Part shown: piece after piece, positions 1-6,142 of the stretch
Position numbering within the stretch: position 1 is the stretch's first letter
How the letters are laid out: each line of letters begins with the position of its first letter
Source: an uncultured Lachnospiraceae bacterium
GTDB lineage: Bacteria > Bacillota_A > Clostridia > Lachnospirales > Lachnospiraceae
Assembly: GCA_910585855.1 (NCBI GenBank)
Contig: CAJUGZ010000189.1
Location: forward strand, 1 to 8,536
Direction: 5' to 3'
Length of the DNA: 8,536 bases
Notes under the pieces: model-generated
Databases searched by the model: none
What the model was told of the DNA's origin: nothing
What the model saw: only the letters and a program-made list of their open reading frames with translations
Made by a program: the position numbers and the translations under genes

Positions 1-60
1 TGCTAAGCGCAAGCGGGCCCGGAATAGACCTTCCTTCCGCTTTCTGCGTCCCCCCATCAA
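1..60. other. GC-rich unassigned segment at window edge
   Basis: About 60% G+C by hand count (36 of 60), against a clearly AT-rich remainder. It contains the palindrome CGGGCCCG at 14-21. On the minus strand an open frame rich in Arg and Lys starts at an ATG near 57 and runs off the window, but no ribosome binding site precedes it, so it is not called as a gene. The composition could reflect half of a terminator hairpin or the edge of a different element. No function can be assigned from what is visible. Confidence 0.3.
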
Positions 61-81
61 GAAACTAGACTTATAAAAGCA

Positions 82-711
82 TTAAATATAAATCTCACAT
101 TGTATATCAGAAGCAAGCAGCTCCTGAAACCGCAGTCCATCCTCCCTTTTCCCAATAATACTTCCATAATGCACCGGAATCACCACTTTCGGCTTAATTA
201 AATTTGCCAATTCCGCCGCCTTTTTATAATTCATAGTATAAATCCCTCCAATCGGAAGAAACGCTACATCACACTGCACTTTCCGACTCTCCGGCGTCAA
301 ATCCATATCTCCCGCTATATAATAACGAATCCCCTGTATCTCCAAAAGATATCCCACTCCTCCGTAACTCTTTGGATGAAAAGGCTTTATAATATTATAA
401 CTAGGAACAGTAGTAAAGTAAATTCCATCCACAGTATAACTTTGCTCCGGCTTTACATAAAATATATTTTCTTCTGCAAAATTCAGCCGTTTCGTATCCT
501 TTTTCATGCGTTCCGGCAGTACAATTTTGGTATCTTTTTTTGCAACGTTTCCAATATCTTCTAAAGAAAAATGATCATAATGATTATGTGTAATAAAAAT
601 TATGTCGGCATCTTTTAATTCCTGATTAATTCGAAACGGATCAAAATAAATAATCTTCTCTTTTTCCATCCGTATACTGTTCTGTGTAAAAATCCGAATC
701 CCTTTTGTCAC
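82..711 (-). CDS. MBL-fold metal-dependent hydrolase (UlaG/UPF0173-like)
   Basis: A 209-aa cytosolic protein of the metallo-beta-lactamase superfamily. The metal-binding signature HNHYDH is at residues 42-47 after a hydrophobic strand (DIIFIT). AGDMD at 133-137 supplies a likely bridging Asp, and PVHYG at 179-183 a C-terminal His. The compact size and lack of an added RNA-binding domain suit the small UlaG/UPF0173-type subgroup; the substrate cannot be read from sequence. I chose the GTG at 711 because GAGGAGG lies about 8 nt upstream; an in-frame GTG at 738 would add nine acidic residues but has no good ribosome binding site. It begins 36 nt after the trmD stop, so it is probably the last gene of the ffh-trmD operon. 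Fold assignment is firm; the biological role is unknown. Confidence 0.85.
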   Translation of the reverse strand: MTKGIRIFTQNSIRMEKEKIIYFDPFRINQELKDADIIFITHNHYDHFSLEDIGNVAKKDTKIVLPERMKKDTKRLNFAEENIFYVKPEQSYTVDGIYFTTVPSYNIIKPFHPKSYGGVGYLLEIQGIRYYIAGDMDLTPESRKVQCDVAFLPIGGIYTMNYKKAAELANLIKPKVVIPVHYGSIIGKREDGLRFQELLASDIQCEIYI

Positions 712-747
712 ATCCCTTTCCTCCTCTGCTTCTGCCACTCTCTTATT

Positions 748-1482
748 TTATTTTCCCTTTGCTTTTTCTAAAAATTCTCTTTCCTTTTCTGTAAGATTCG
801 CCTCTTTTAATAAATCTGGACGATATTTTAAAGTTCGAAGAATCGCCTGCTGTCGCCTCCATTTTTCAATATTTGCATGATGCCCGGAAAGCAGAATCTC
901 TGGCACTCGTTTTCCCATATACTCTTCTGGTCTGGTATACTGCGGATATTCTAATAAATTGTCATGAAACGATTCAAACTCTGCAGAAGCATCATTGTTC
1001 AGCACACCCGGCACAAGCCTTGATACAGCGTCAATCGTAACCATAGCCGGAAGCTCTCCTCCGGTCAATACATAATCTCCTATTGAAAGAAAATCTGTTG
1101 CTATCATCTCTAAAGCCCGCTCGTCAATCCCTTCATAGTGTCCGCATAAAAATACCAAATCCTCTTCTTTTGCCAGTTCCTGTACAATCTTTTGAGAAAG
1201 TGTCCGTCCCTGCGGCGTCATATAAATAACACGCAGATGCTCCTTTCCGATTCGATCTTTTAGCGCATGATAAGCCCTACAAACTGGTGCTGCCTGCATT
1301 ACCATTCCTGCACCGCCTCCATAGGGATAATCGTCTACCCGAAAATGCTTATCTTCCGAATAGTTTCGAATATCCACTGCCTCAATCGAAAGATATCCCC
1401 GATCCACTGCCCGCCCAATCATACTGGTATGCAGCCCCTGCATAACCATATCAGGAAATAAAGTTAAAATATAAAAATTCAT
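748..1482 (-). CDS. trmD: tRNA (guanine-N1)-methyltransferase TrmD
   Basis: A 244-aa SPOUT-class enzyme that transfers methyl from S-adenosylmethionine to N1 of G37 in tRNAs, preventing +1 frameshifting. The sequence shows the start MNFYILTLFPDM, the loop DYPYGGGAGMVMQ at 51-63, and the trefoil-knot SAM site GHYEGIDER at 114-122 with SIGDYVLTGGE at 133-143. It also has the PQYTRP segment at 180-185 and the basic C-terminal SGHHANIEKWRRQQ region. Length matches the family (about 240-250 aa). A longer open frame extends upstream to 1551, but the ATG at 1482 gives the family N-terminus, has GGAGG upstream inside rimM, and overlaps the rimM stop by ATGA, implying translational coupling. Confidence 0.97.
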   Translation of the reverse strand: MNFYILTLFPDMVMQGLHTSMIGRAVDRGYLSIEAVDIRNYSEDKHFRVDDYPYGGGAGMVMQAAPVCRAYHALKDRIGKEHLRVIYMTPQGRTLSQKIVQELAKEEDLVFLCGHYEGIDERALEMIATDFLSIGDYVLTGGELPAMVTIDAVSRLVPGVLNNDASAEFESFHDNLLEYPQYTRPEEYMGKRVPEILLSGHHANIEKWRRQQAILRTLKYRPDLLKEANLTEKEREFLEKAKGK

Positions 1483-1991
1483 AAGTCCTCCAATCCATCT
1501 AAAAGATGAACGGTCATCTGTTTTTCCTCTAAATCCGTCTTTAAAATACACTGTAAAATTGCCGGTATCAGCAAATCTTTTCCTTCTTTTCGCTCCACTA
1601 TATAGACATCATTTGCTCCGGTTTGAAGCACGTCTTTTAAAATACCCAATTCCTTTCCCTGATCCGAAACCACACGCAGCCCAATCAAATCAACAATAAA
1701 ATACTCCCCTTCTTCCAAAGGAATCGCATATTCTCTTGTCACCAGCAAATCTTTTCCCCGATATGGTTCTATCTCATTAATATTGTCAATCCCTTTAAAT
1801 TTTAAAATAACAAACTGCTTAAAAAACTTTACCCGCTCCACTTCTAGCGTACGCTGCTGCTCTCCGGTATCCAAAATAACCTGCTTTAACTTTTTAAAAC
1901 GCTCTATTTTCTCTGTCGTAGGAAAAACTTTTACTTCCCCATGAATCCCATGCGTTGAGCTAATAATTCCTACCCGCAATAATTCTTCCAT
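1479..1991 (-). CDS. rimM: 16S rRNA processing / 30S maturation factor RimM
   Basis: A 170-aa assembly factor that binds the 30S head and ribosomal protein S19 and helps 16S rRNA maturation. The N-terminal RimM beta-barrel has the hallmark VGIISSTHGIHGEVKVFPT. The C-terminal PRC-barrel carries EYFIVDLIGLRV, the TGANDVYIV motif and the closing LLIPAI and LLDGLEDL strands. Two adjacent ATGs are possible (1994 and 1991). The second is preferred because AGGAGG lies only 2 nt from the first but 5 nt from the second, and it gives the common MEELLRVG start. It follows the hairpin terminator at 2005-2035 and overlaps trmD by four bases, so rimM and trmD are probably co-translated. Confidence 0.96.
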   Translation of the reverse strand: MEELLRVGIISSTHGIHGEVKVFPTTEKIERFKKLKQVILDTGEQQRTLEVERVKFFKQFVILKFKGIDNINEIEPYRGKDLLVTREYAIPLEEGEYFIVDLIGLRVVSDQGKELGILKDVLQTGANDVYIVERKEGKDLLIPAILQCILKTDLEEKQMTVHLLDGLEDL

Positions 1992-2004
1992 CATTTCCTC
2001 CTAT

Positions 2005-2035
2005 AACAAAAACCAGCCCTATGATTAGAGCTGGT
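2005..2035 (-). terminator. Intrinsic terminator or attenuator between khpA and rimM
   Basis: On the minus strand ACCAGC pairs with GCTGGT. After one mismatch, CTA and TAG extend the stem around a 4-nt loop. The stem runs straight into TTTTTGTT. This is a standard Rho-independent terminator shape just upstream of the rimM ribosome binding site. Because rimM and trmD have no obvious promoter of their own, partial readthrough (attenuation) is likely. Confidence 0.75.
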
Positions 2036-2048
2036 CTTCCCCATCTGC

Positions 2049-2279
2049 TTACTGAACAATATCCACAGTAACCTTTTTATCGTCTTTGGTAGCTGCCGCT
2101 TTTACAACCGATCGGATTGCCTTTGCAACACGTCCCTGTTTTCCAATCACTTTTCCCATATCGGAAGATGCGACCCTGAGTTCTATAAGGATTCCCTTTT
2201 CGTCCTCAGTTTCTGTAACAACAACCTCATCCGGATAATCCACAAGTGCCTTTGCAATAATTTCTACTAATTCCTTCAT
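2049..2279 (-). CDS. khpA: KH-domain RNA-binding protein KhpA
   Basis: A 76-aa single KH-domain protein (formerly YlqC / UPF0109). In other Firmicutes KhpA pairs with KhpB/Jag as an RNA-binding complex linked to cell elongation and sRNA function. The nucleic-acid-binding loop GKVIGKQGRVAKAIR is visible at about residues 42-56, with GKQG as the GxxG motif. The short N-terminal helix ELVEIIAKALVDYPDEV is typical. It starts 29 nt after the rpsP stop, with GGAGGT upstream of the ATG. Its place between rpsP and rimM is the conserved Firmicute arrangement. Confidence 0.93.
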   Translation of the reverse strand: MKELVEIIAKALVDYPDEVVVTETEDEKGILIELRVASSDMGKVIGKQGRVAKAIRSVVKAAATKDDKKVTVDIVQ

Positions 2280-2308
2280 GCACCTCTACCTCCGTCAGCA
2301 AATCCAAC

Positions 2309-2554
2309 TTATTTCTCAATTCCGGCAACCTTTAATAATTTTGCAACCACTTCGGTAGGCTGTGCACCATTTGATAACCATTTTTTTGTTTCTTCTTCAT
2401 TAAATTTAATAACTGTCGGCTCTTTTGTCGGATCATAATAACCAACTTCAGCAATAAATCTTCCATCTCTTGGCGATCTGGAATCTGCTACAACCACTCT
2501 GTAAAAAGGTGCTTTTTTCTGTCCCATTCTTCTTAATCTCATCTTAACTGCCAT
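2309..2554 (-). CDS. rpsP: 30S ribosomal protein bS16
   Basis: An 81-aa small-subunit protein that binds 16S rRNA and aids 30S assembly. The N-terminus MAVKMRLRRMGQKKAPFYR and the following VVVADSRSPRDGRFIAEVGYY are diagnostic. The body contains DPTKEP and the C-terminal GAQPTEVVAKLLK helix. Length matches the family. AGGAGG lies 8 nt upstream of the ATG. The 125-nt gap to ffh is very AT-rich and holds no terminator or promoter that I could identify with confidence, so rpsP is probably transcribed with ffh. Confidence 0.98.
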   Translation of the reverse strand: MAVKMRLRRMGQKKAPFYRVVVADSRSPRDGRFIAEVGYYDPTKEPTVIKFNEEETKKWLSNGAQPTEVVAKLLKVAGIEK

Positions 2555-2679
2555 TTCAATTCTCCTCCTAAAACTCTAATCAAAAAACTTTATTTTTTTA
2601 TTTATCAATTATTCTTTACCAAACCTATTTTATTTTTTGTCCAGTAAGAAATAACTTTTCTCATTTATTTTATTACTCT

Positions 2680-4023
2680 CTATAATCCAAAAGGAAGTTT
2701 AAAACGTCCTTTTTTTCCGCTTTTTCCCATCATACCAGACATCTGCTTCATCATCTTCCTGCTCTGTTCAAACTGCTTTACTAACCGATTTACTTCTGCT
2801 AATTCCACCCCTGCACCGTTTGCAATCCGCTTTTTTCTAGAAAGATTCAATAAGTCTGGATTGGCACGTTCCTGCGGCGTCATCGACAAAATCATTGCTT
2901 CAATGCGATCCATCTGTCTTTCATCAATATCAATATCTTTTACTTGATTTCCAAGCCCGGGAATCATACTTAATAAATCCTGTATTCCACCCATTTTCTT
3001 CATCTGACTCATGCTTTCGAGATAGTCATCAAAACCAAATTCGGCCTTCTTTAACTTCTTTTCCATCTCTTTTGCTTTGTCCATATCGACCGCTGCTTCT
3101 GCCTTTTCAATCAAAGTCAAAACATCGCCCATTCCAAGAATCCGAGAAGCCATTCGATCTGGATAAAACTGTTCCAAATCCGAAAGCTTTTCTCCCATAC
3201 CAATATATAAAATCGGCTTTCCGGTAACAGCTTTAATCGAAAGTGCCGCACCGCCTCTGGTATCTCCGTCCATCTTAGTTAGTACTACCCCGTCAATTCC
3301 GACCTTTTCTTCAAACATCGAAGCCACATTCACCGCATCCTGTCCTGTCATTGCATCTACAATCAAAAGCGTCTGATTGACTTCTACATACTGTTTGATT
3401 TCGATTAACTCATTCATCATCTCTTCATCAATATGAAGCCGCCCTGCAGTATCTAAAATTACTACATTAAATCCATTTTTCCCTGCATGTTCAATCGAAG
3501 CTTTGGCAATATGGGACGGTTTATTTTTATCTCCCATAGTAAATACAGGAACACCCTGCTTTTCTCCATTGATTTGAAGCTGCTGAATTGCTGCCGGACG
3601 ATAGACATCACATGCCACAAGCAGCGGCTTTCTGCCCTTCTGCTTTAACTTTCCGGCTATCTTCGCTGTCGTTGTCGTCTTTCCTGCTCCCTGCAGACCT
3701 GCCATCATAATTACGGTTACTTCATTGGACGGCTTTAGCTGAATCTCCGTCGTTTCTGAACCCATCAGCTTGACCATCTCTTCATTTACAATCTTAATCA
3801 CCATCTGACCCGGTGTAAGACTATTTTGTACGTCCTGTCCAATCGCCCTCTCCTGTACCGTATTGACAAACTGTTTTACAACTTTAAAATTAACATCCGC
3901 CTCTAAAAGAGCCATTTTTACTTCTTTTAAAGCCGCTTTTACATCGGCTTCCGACAAACGGCCTTTTCCTCTTAAATTTTTAAAAATATTTTGTAGCTTA
4001 TCGGATAAACTTTCAAATGCCAT
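2680..4023 (-). CDS. ffh: Signal recognition particle GTPase Ffh (SRP54)
   Basis: A 447-aa SRP protein that binds the SRP RNA and hydrophobic signal sequences and delivers nascent membrane proteins to FtsY. The helical N domain covers residues 1-88. The G domain has P-loop GLQGAGKTT at 109-117, DVYRPAA at 139-145, DTAGR at 191-195 and TKMDGD at 249-254. The Met-rich M domain runs from about 300 to the end, with GGIQDLLSMIPG, the RNA-binding SRKKRIANGAG segment and a KLPFGL tail. Full length and intact. The ribosome binding site AAAGGAGGT is near-perfect, 8 nt from ATG. Firmicutes usually carry ylxM directly upstream; here an integrase gene lies there, and ffh has its own strong promoter. Confidence 0.98.
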   Translation of the reverse strand: MAFESLSDKLQNIFKNLRGKGRLSEADVKAALKEVKMALLEADVNFKVVKQFVNTVQERAIGQDVQNSLTPGQMVIKIVNEEMVKLMGSETTEIQLKPSNEVTVIMMAGLQGAGKTTTTAKIAGKLKQKGRKPLLVACDVYRPAAIQQLQINGEKQGVPVFTMGDKNKPSHIAKASIEHAGKNGFNVVILDTAGRLHIDEEMMNELIEIKQYVEVNQTLLIVDAMTGQDAVNVASMFEEKVGIDGVVLTKMDGDTRGGAALSIKAVTGKPILYIGMGEKLSDLEQFYPDRMASRILGMGDVLTLIEKAEAAVDMDKAKEMEKKLKKAEFGFDDYLESMSQMKKMGGIQDLLSMIPGLGNQVKDIDIDERQMDRIEAMILSMTPQERANPDLLNLSRKKRIANGAGVELAEVNRLVKQFEQSRKMMKQMSGMMGKSGKKGRFKLPFGL

Positions 4024-4055
4024 AAAAATTGACCTCCTTTACAAGCACTTTTGTT

Positions 4056-4084
4056 ATCATAACTGATTTAAAAAGACTTGTCAA
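4056..4084 (-). promoter_or_regulatory. Sigma-A promoter of ffh
   Basis: On the minus strand the -35 box TTGACA (4084-4079) and -10 box TATGAT (4061-4056) are separated by exactly 17 bp. Together they match the housekeeping consensus at 11 of 12 positions. The -10 lies about 30 nt from the ffh start codon, so the leader is short. It would transcribe the ffh-rpsP-khpA operon independently of the adjacent mobile element. Confidence 0.85.
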
Positions 4085-4125
4085 GTATTTTTTCTTTACG
4101 AATGTATGTTTGTCTTATTTTATCT

Positions 4126-4151
4126 TGTGTTATTACTGCTTTTTTAACACA
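4126..4151. repeat. 7-bp inverted repeat near the element junction
   Basis: TGTGTTA (4126-4132) and TAACACA (4145-4151) are perfect inverted arms around 12 bp. No T-tract follows on either strand, so it does not look like a terminator. Its position between the integrase gene and the ffh promoter makes it a possible recombinase-related site, but chance occurrence in AT-rich DNA is also possible. Confidence 0.4.
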
Positions 4152-4208
4152 GTTTCTATTTCTGCTGCTTTTATTATGATTTATCTTTTTCCGTCTTTTT
4201 TCTCGAAT

Positions 4209-4228
4209 TTGTCACAAAATTGTCACAA
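4209..4228. repeat. Two phased TTGTCACAA direct repeats beside the integrase stop
   Basis: Identical 9-mers TTGTCACAA lie at 4209-4217 and 4220-4228, with starts 11 bp apart (about one helical turn, same DNA face). They are just past the integrase stop codon at 4233. Each is itself a short palindrome (TTGT-C-ACAA). Tn916-family integrases bind short direct repeats near the element ends through their N-terminal domain, so an arm-type binding site is a reasonable inference. Confidence 0.5.
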
Positions 4229-4232
4229 TCTT

Positions 4233-5453
4233 TTATGAGATATTTACTGTTTTTGCAACTTCTTCTTGTTCCCGCTTTTTATCCTCTGTCAGATGTGTAT
4301 ATGTATCTAATGTCACAGATGTGGACGCATGTCCAAGATTCTGACTAACAATTTTTACATCTGCTCCAGCAGAATAGGCAAGACTTGTGTATGTATGCCG
4401 AACCATATGAGGACAAAAATTTTCAATCTTTTCTATATGATTTTCTTCTGCTTCTTTATTATACTGCTCTATAATTCTTCTTATTAATTCCCGAAATCCC
4501 GGTTCATTCCAAACATTTCCATATCTATTGATAAATACAAAATTAGATAAATACCCTCTAATATTTCCAGAATCATCCACATAAGGCAACTTAACAACAG
4601 ATGTTTCATTCTGCATTTTCAGTTTTAAAAGTGTCTTTTTCACTGCATTATTCATTACAACACTACGGATAGAGGTTTTACTTTTAGGAGAAGCTACTGC
4701 TATAGTAAATCCATAATCCACTTTTCTATATCTATTCACGGTTTTATTTATAGTTATGGTATTCTCTTTAAAATCCACATCTTCCCAAGTTAAAGCTGCC
4801 ATTTCCCCAATTCTTATACCTAAATTAAACAAAACAACAAATACTGGATAACTATATGAATATCGTTTGCTATTCTTTACATAATTCATAAATAAATCAA
4901 TCTGCCGCTGCTCTATAGCAGTTCTCTTCTTGCTCTCTGTCCGTGGCACTTGTAAATTTTTTGCAGGATTCTTAATAATTATATCATCATCTAAAGCACA
5001 TTCAAAAACAATATTTAAGCAACTTTTCAAATTTGACATAGTAGAGTGCTTCTTACCATTTTGGATCATTTCATTTATAATTCTTTGGCAATCTGCTTTT
5101 GTAATCTTTGCAATCTGCTTTTTTCCAATAGTATTTTTAATATAAGTATTATAATATGATTTATAATTCGTGCAAGTTGTGGCTTTTCTGCCACTCTTTG
5201 CAAATGTTTCCATCCAAAAGTCAAAATAAGCGTTCAATGTCATTTTAGCATCTCTAGTATTGAATTTATTCCCTCGATCAATCCTGCATAATAAATCATT
5301 TTCCTGCCTCCGTAATTCTACTAAATCAGAAGCCGTAATTGTAATGCGTTCCCCATCAATCATCTTTCGAAACATATACCGTTTATTTTTTGAATCATAA
5401 TATTCCCCTGTTTTAAGATTTCTCCCACGACTATCTTTTCTTTTATCTGTCAT
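4233..5453 (-). CDS. int: Tyrosine recombinase/integrase, Tn916/ICEBs1 type
   Basis: A 406-aa site-specific recombinase that would integrate and excise the element. The N-terminal arm-binding region MTDKRKDSRGRNLKTGEYY resembles Tn916 Int. A SAM-like core-binding domain follows at about 70-175. The catalytic domain has Arg214 in NLGIRIGEMAALTW, a Lys in SPKSKTSIRS (257 or 259), HMVRH with His349 and Arg352, His375 in LGHAS, and nucleophile Tyr385 in LDTYTHL. All catalytic residues are present, so it should be active. The ATG at 5453 is chosen over a longer frame to 5498 because GAAAGGTGA precedes it and it gives the family N-terminus. No excisionase-like gene was recognised immediately upstream. 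It points toward ffh, with its stop 209 nt from the ffh start codon. Confidence 0.95.
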   Translation of the reverse strand: MTDKRKDSRGRNLKTGEYYDSKNKRYMFRKMIDGERITITASDLVELRRQENDLLCRIDRGNKFNTRDAKMTLNAYFDFWMETFAKSGRKATTCTNYKSYYNTYIKNTIGKKQIAKITKADCQRIINEMIQNGKKHSTMSNLKSCLNIVFECALDDDIIIKNPAKNLQVPRTESKKRTAIEQRQIDLFMNYVKNSKRYSYSYPVFVVLFNLGIRIGEMAALTWEDVDFKENTITINKTVNRYRKVDYGFTIAVASPKSKTSIRSVVMNNAVKKTLLKLKMQNETSVVKLPYVDDSGNIRGYLSNFVFINRYGNVWNEPGFRELIRRIIEQYNKEAEENHIEKIENFCPHMVRHTYTSLAYSAGADVKIVSQNLGHASTSVTLDTYTHLTEDKKREQEEVAKTVNIS

Positions 5454-5477
5454 AACAATATCACCTTTCTTCTTGAG

Positions 5478-5568
5478 ATAGGGCAGCGGCAGAACCACAC
5501 CCCTTTTTTCCTGCTAGGACACTCATAAAATGCGTACCCGGAATAGGGCAGTAGCAAACCCACTACCC
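5478..5568 (-). repeat. Two imperfect hairpin repeats in the integrase leader
   Basis: Copies at 5543-5568 and 5478-5503 agree at 20 of 26 positions and start 65 bp apart. On the minus strand each is preceded by GGAAAA and ends in TGCCCTAT. The upstream copy folds into a 9-bp stem (GGGTAGTGG with CTACTGCCC, allowing G·U) around a 5-nt loop. The other keeps outer GGG/CCC and inner GTGG/CCGC pairs around a 2x2 internal loop. Several differences between copies preserve pairing in the minus-strand RNA. They lie in the 147-nt non-coding gap before int and could regulate it or bind recombination proteins; the function is unknown. Confidence 0.6.
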
Positions 5569-5600
5569 TTTTCCTTATCTGGTTTCCTTTCTGCTGCCAC

Positions 5601-5774
5601 TCAGTGAAGCAACAACAGAGGAAATAAAAACAAAGCAATTACCATCACACCGGCAAATACCATAAACCATATTTCAAAGTGATCGGTTTTCTCTTTATCG
5701 GCATGTTTTTCCACCTTAAAAGTAATTTGGTTCTCTTTATCAATCGTGACCGAATAAATCGTTTCCTTTCTCAT
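5601..5774 (-). CDS. 57-aa single-pass membrane protein
   Basis: The start MRKETIYSVTIDKENQITF begins a charged N-terminal half of about 34 residues. A hydrophobic helix at about 35-56 (IWFMVFAGVMVIALFLFPLL) ends almost at the C-terminus. There is no signal cleavage site, so it is probably tail-anchored with the charged part in the cytoplasm. A strong GAGGAGG ribosome binding site lies ahead of the ATG. Its first 35 nt overlap the end of the preceding small gene in a different frame, linking it to the tiny-gene cluster. I do not recognise the family and assign no function. The combination of ribosome binding site, clean membrane segment and close packing makes it likely to be a real gene. Confidence 0.65.
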   Translation of the reverse strand: MRKETIYSVTIDKENQITFKVEKHADKEKTDHFEIWFMVFAGVMVIALFLFPLLLLH

Positions 5775-5886
5775 TCTGCTCCTCCTCTTCTTTCACACAA
5801 TCCCGAACACTGATGTAAATTCTTTTTATCCATTTCTCATTTTTAATTTTCGGTAAAAGTTCCATAATCAATTTTTTATAGTCCAT
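5740..5886 (-). CDS. 48-aa microprotein, third paralogue of a tandem set
   Basis: Starts MDYKKLIMELLPKIKNEKW and continues IKRIYISVRDCVKEEEE, then a polar tail ending FGHD. It aligns without gaps with the two upstream small proteins over about 30 residues: D-Y at the start, a hydrophobic-L-L helix, then (L/I)-K-(Q/R)-I-(Y/W). It probably forms two short amphipathic helices. Its ATG is 2 nt after the stop of the preceding paralogue; AAAGGTGA lies about 12 nt upstream, a rather long spacing. Its last 35 nt overlap the 57-aa membrane-protein gene. I associate such proteins with clostridial mobile elements but know of no assigned function. Confidence 0.65.
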   Translation of the reverse strand: MDYKKLIMELLPKIKNEKWIKRIYISVRDCVKEEEEQNEKGNDLFGHD

Positions 5887-5888
5887 AT

Positions 5889-6017
5889 TTATGCAGCATC
5901 ACCTTTCTTTTTTTTGTGCAAATGTAAGATTGTCCATATCTGCTTCAAAAAGCGTATATCATGGATATTTTCCAGCAGATGTGAAATCGCTTCTTTGTAG
6001 TCCTCTTCCTGATTCAT
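5889..6017 (-). CDS. 42-aa microprotein, second paralogue of a tandem set
   Basis: Begins MNQEEDYKEAISHLL, then ENIHDIRFLKQIWTILHLH and a basic KKKKG tail. It shares the D-Y, L-L and L-K-Q-I-W positions with its two neighbours. The start codon overlaps the upstream stop as ATGA, suggesting translational coupling, with GGCGG and AGAAAG as possible ribosome binding bases. A run of eight A's codes for the Lys-rich tail. The predicted product is a short, largely helical cytosolic protein. Function unknown. Confidence 0.65.
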   Translation of the reverse strand: MNQEEDYKEAISHLLENIHDIRFLKQIWTILHLHKKKKGDAA

Positions 6018-6142
6018 TTTCTTTCTACACCGCCTTCCCTTGTCATATTAACGGCACAGCGGTAAATTTGTTTCAAAATCCATGTATCATCTGTCTTTAA
6101 CAAAATCTTTACAATTTGCTTGATATAGTCCTTTTTACTCAT
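6014..6142 (-). CDS. 42-aa microprotein, first paralogue of a tandem set
   Basis: Begins MSKKDYIKQIVKILLKTDD, then TWILKQIYRCAVNM and a polar tail EGGVERK. It has the same spacing of D-Y, L-L and L-K-Q-I-Y as the next two genes. AAAGGTGG lies upstream of the ATG, which itself overlaps the stop of the 67-aa gene (ATGA). The stop overlaps the start of the next paralogue in the same manner. The repeated 4-nt overlaps argue strongly for real translation. Function unknown. Confidence 0.68.
   Translation of the reverse strand: MSKKDYIKQIVKILLKTDDTWILKQIYRCAVNMTREGGVERK

Noticed and set aside
2555..2679. Separate promoter for rpsP
   Set aside because: The gap is almost all A/T and offers many poor matches, but none with both boxes near consensus at a normal spacing.
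2895..3227. Long plus-strand frame opposite ffh
   Set aside because: It lies wholly within a highly conserved gene on the other strand, has no ribosome binding site, and gives a low-complexity translation.
5450..5638. 62-codon frame on the minus strand between the membrane protein and int
   Set aside because: It starts at TTG with no ribosome binding site, overlaps the 57-aa gene and the int start, and its internal repeats simply reflect the two leader hairpins.
5900..5925. A-AAA-AAG slippery heptamer in the second microprotein gene
   Set aside because: The heptamer is in the right phase, but a -1 shift meets a stop within a few codons and a +1 shift after ten or so; neither fuses it to the next gene, so it is most likely just a Lys-rich tail.
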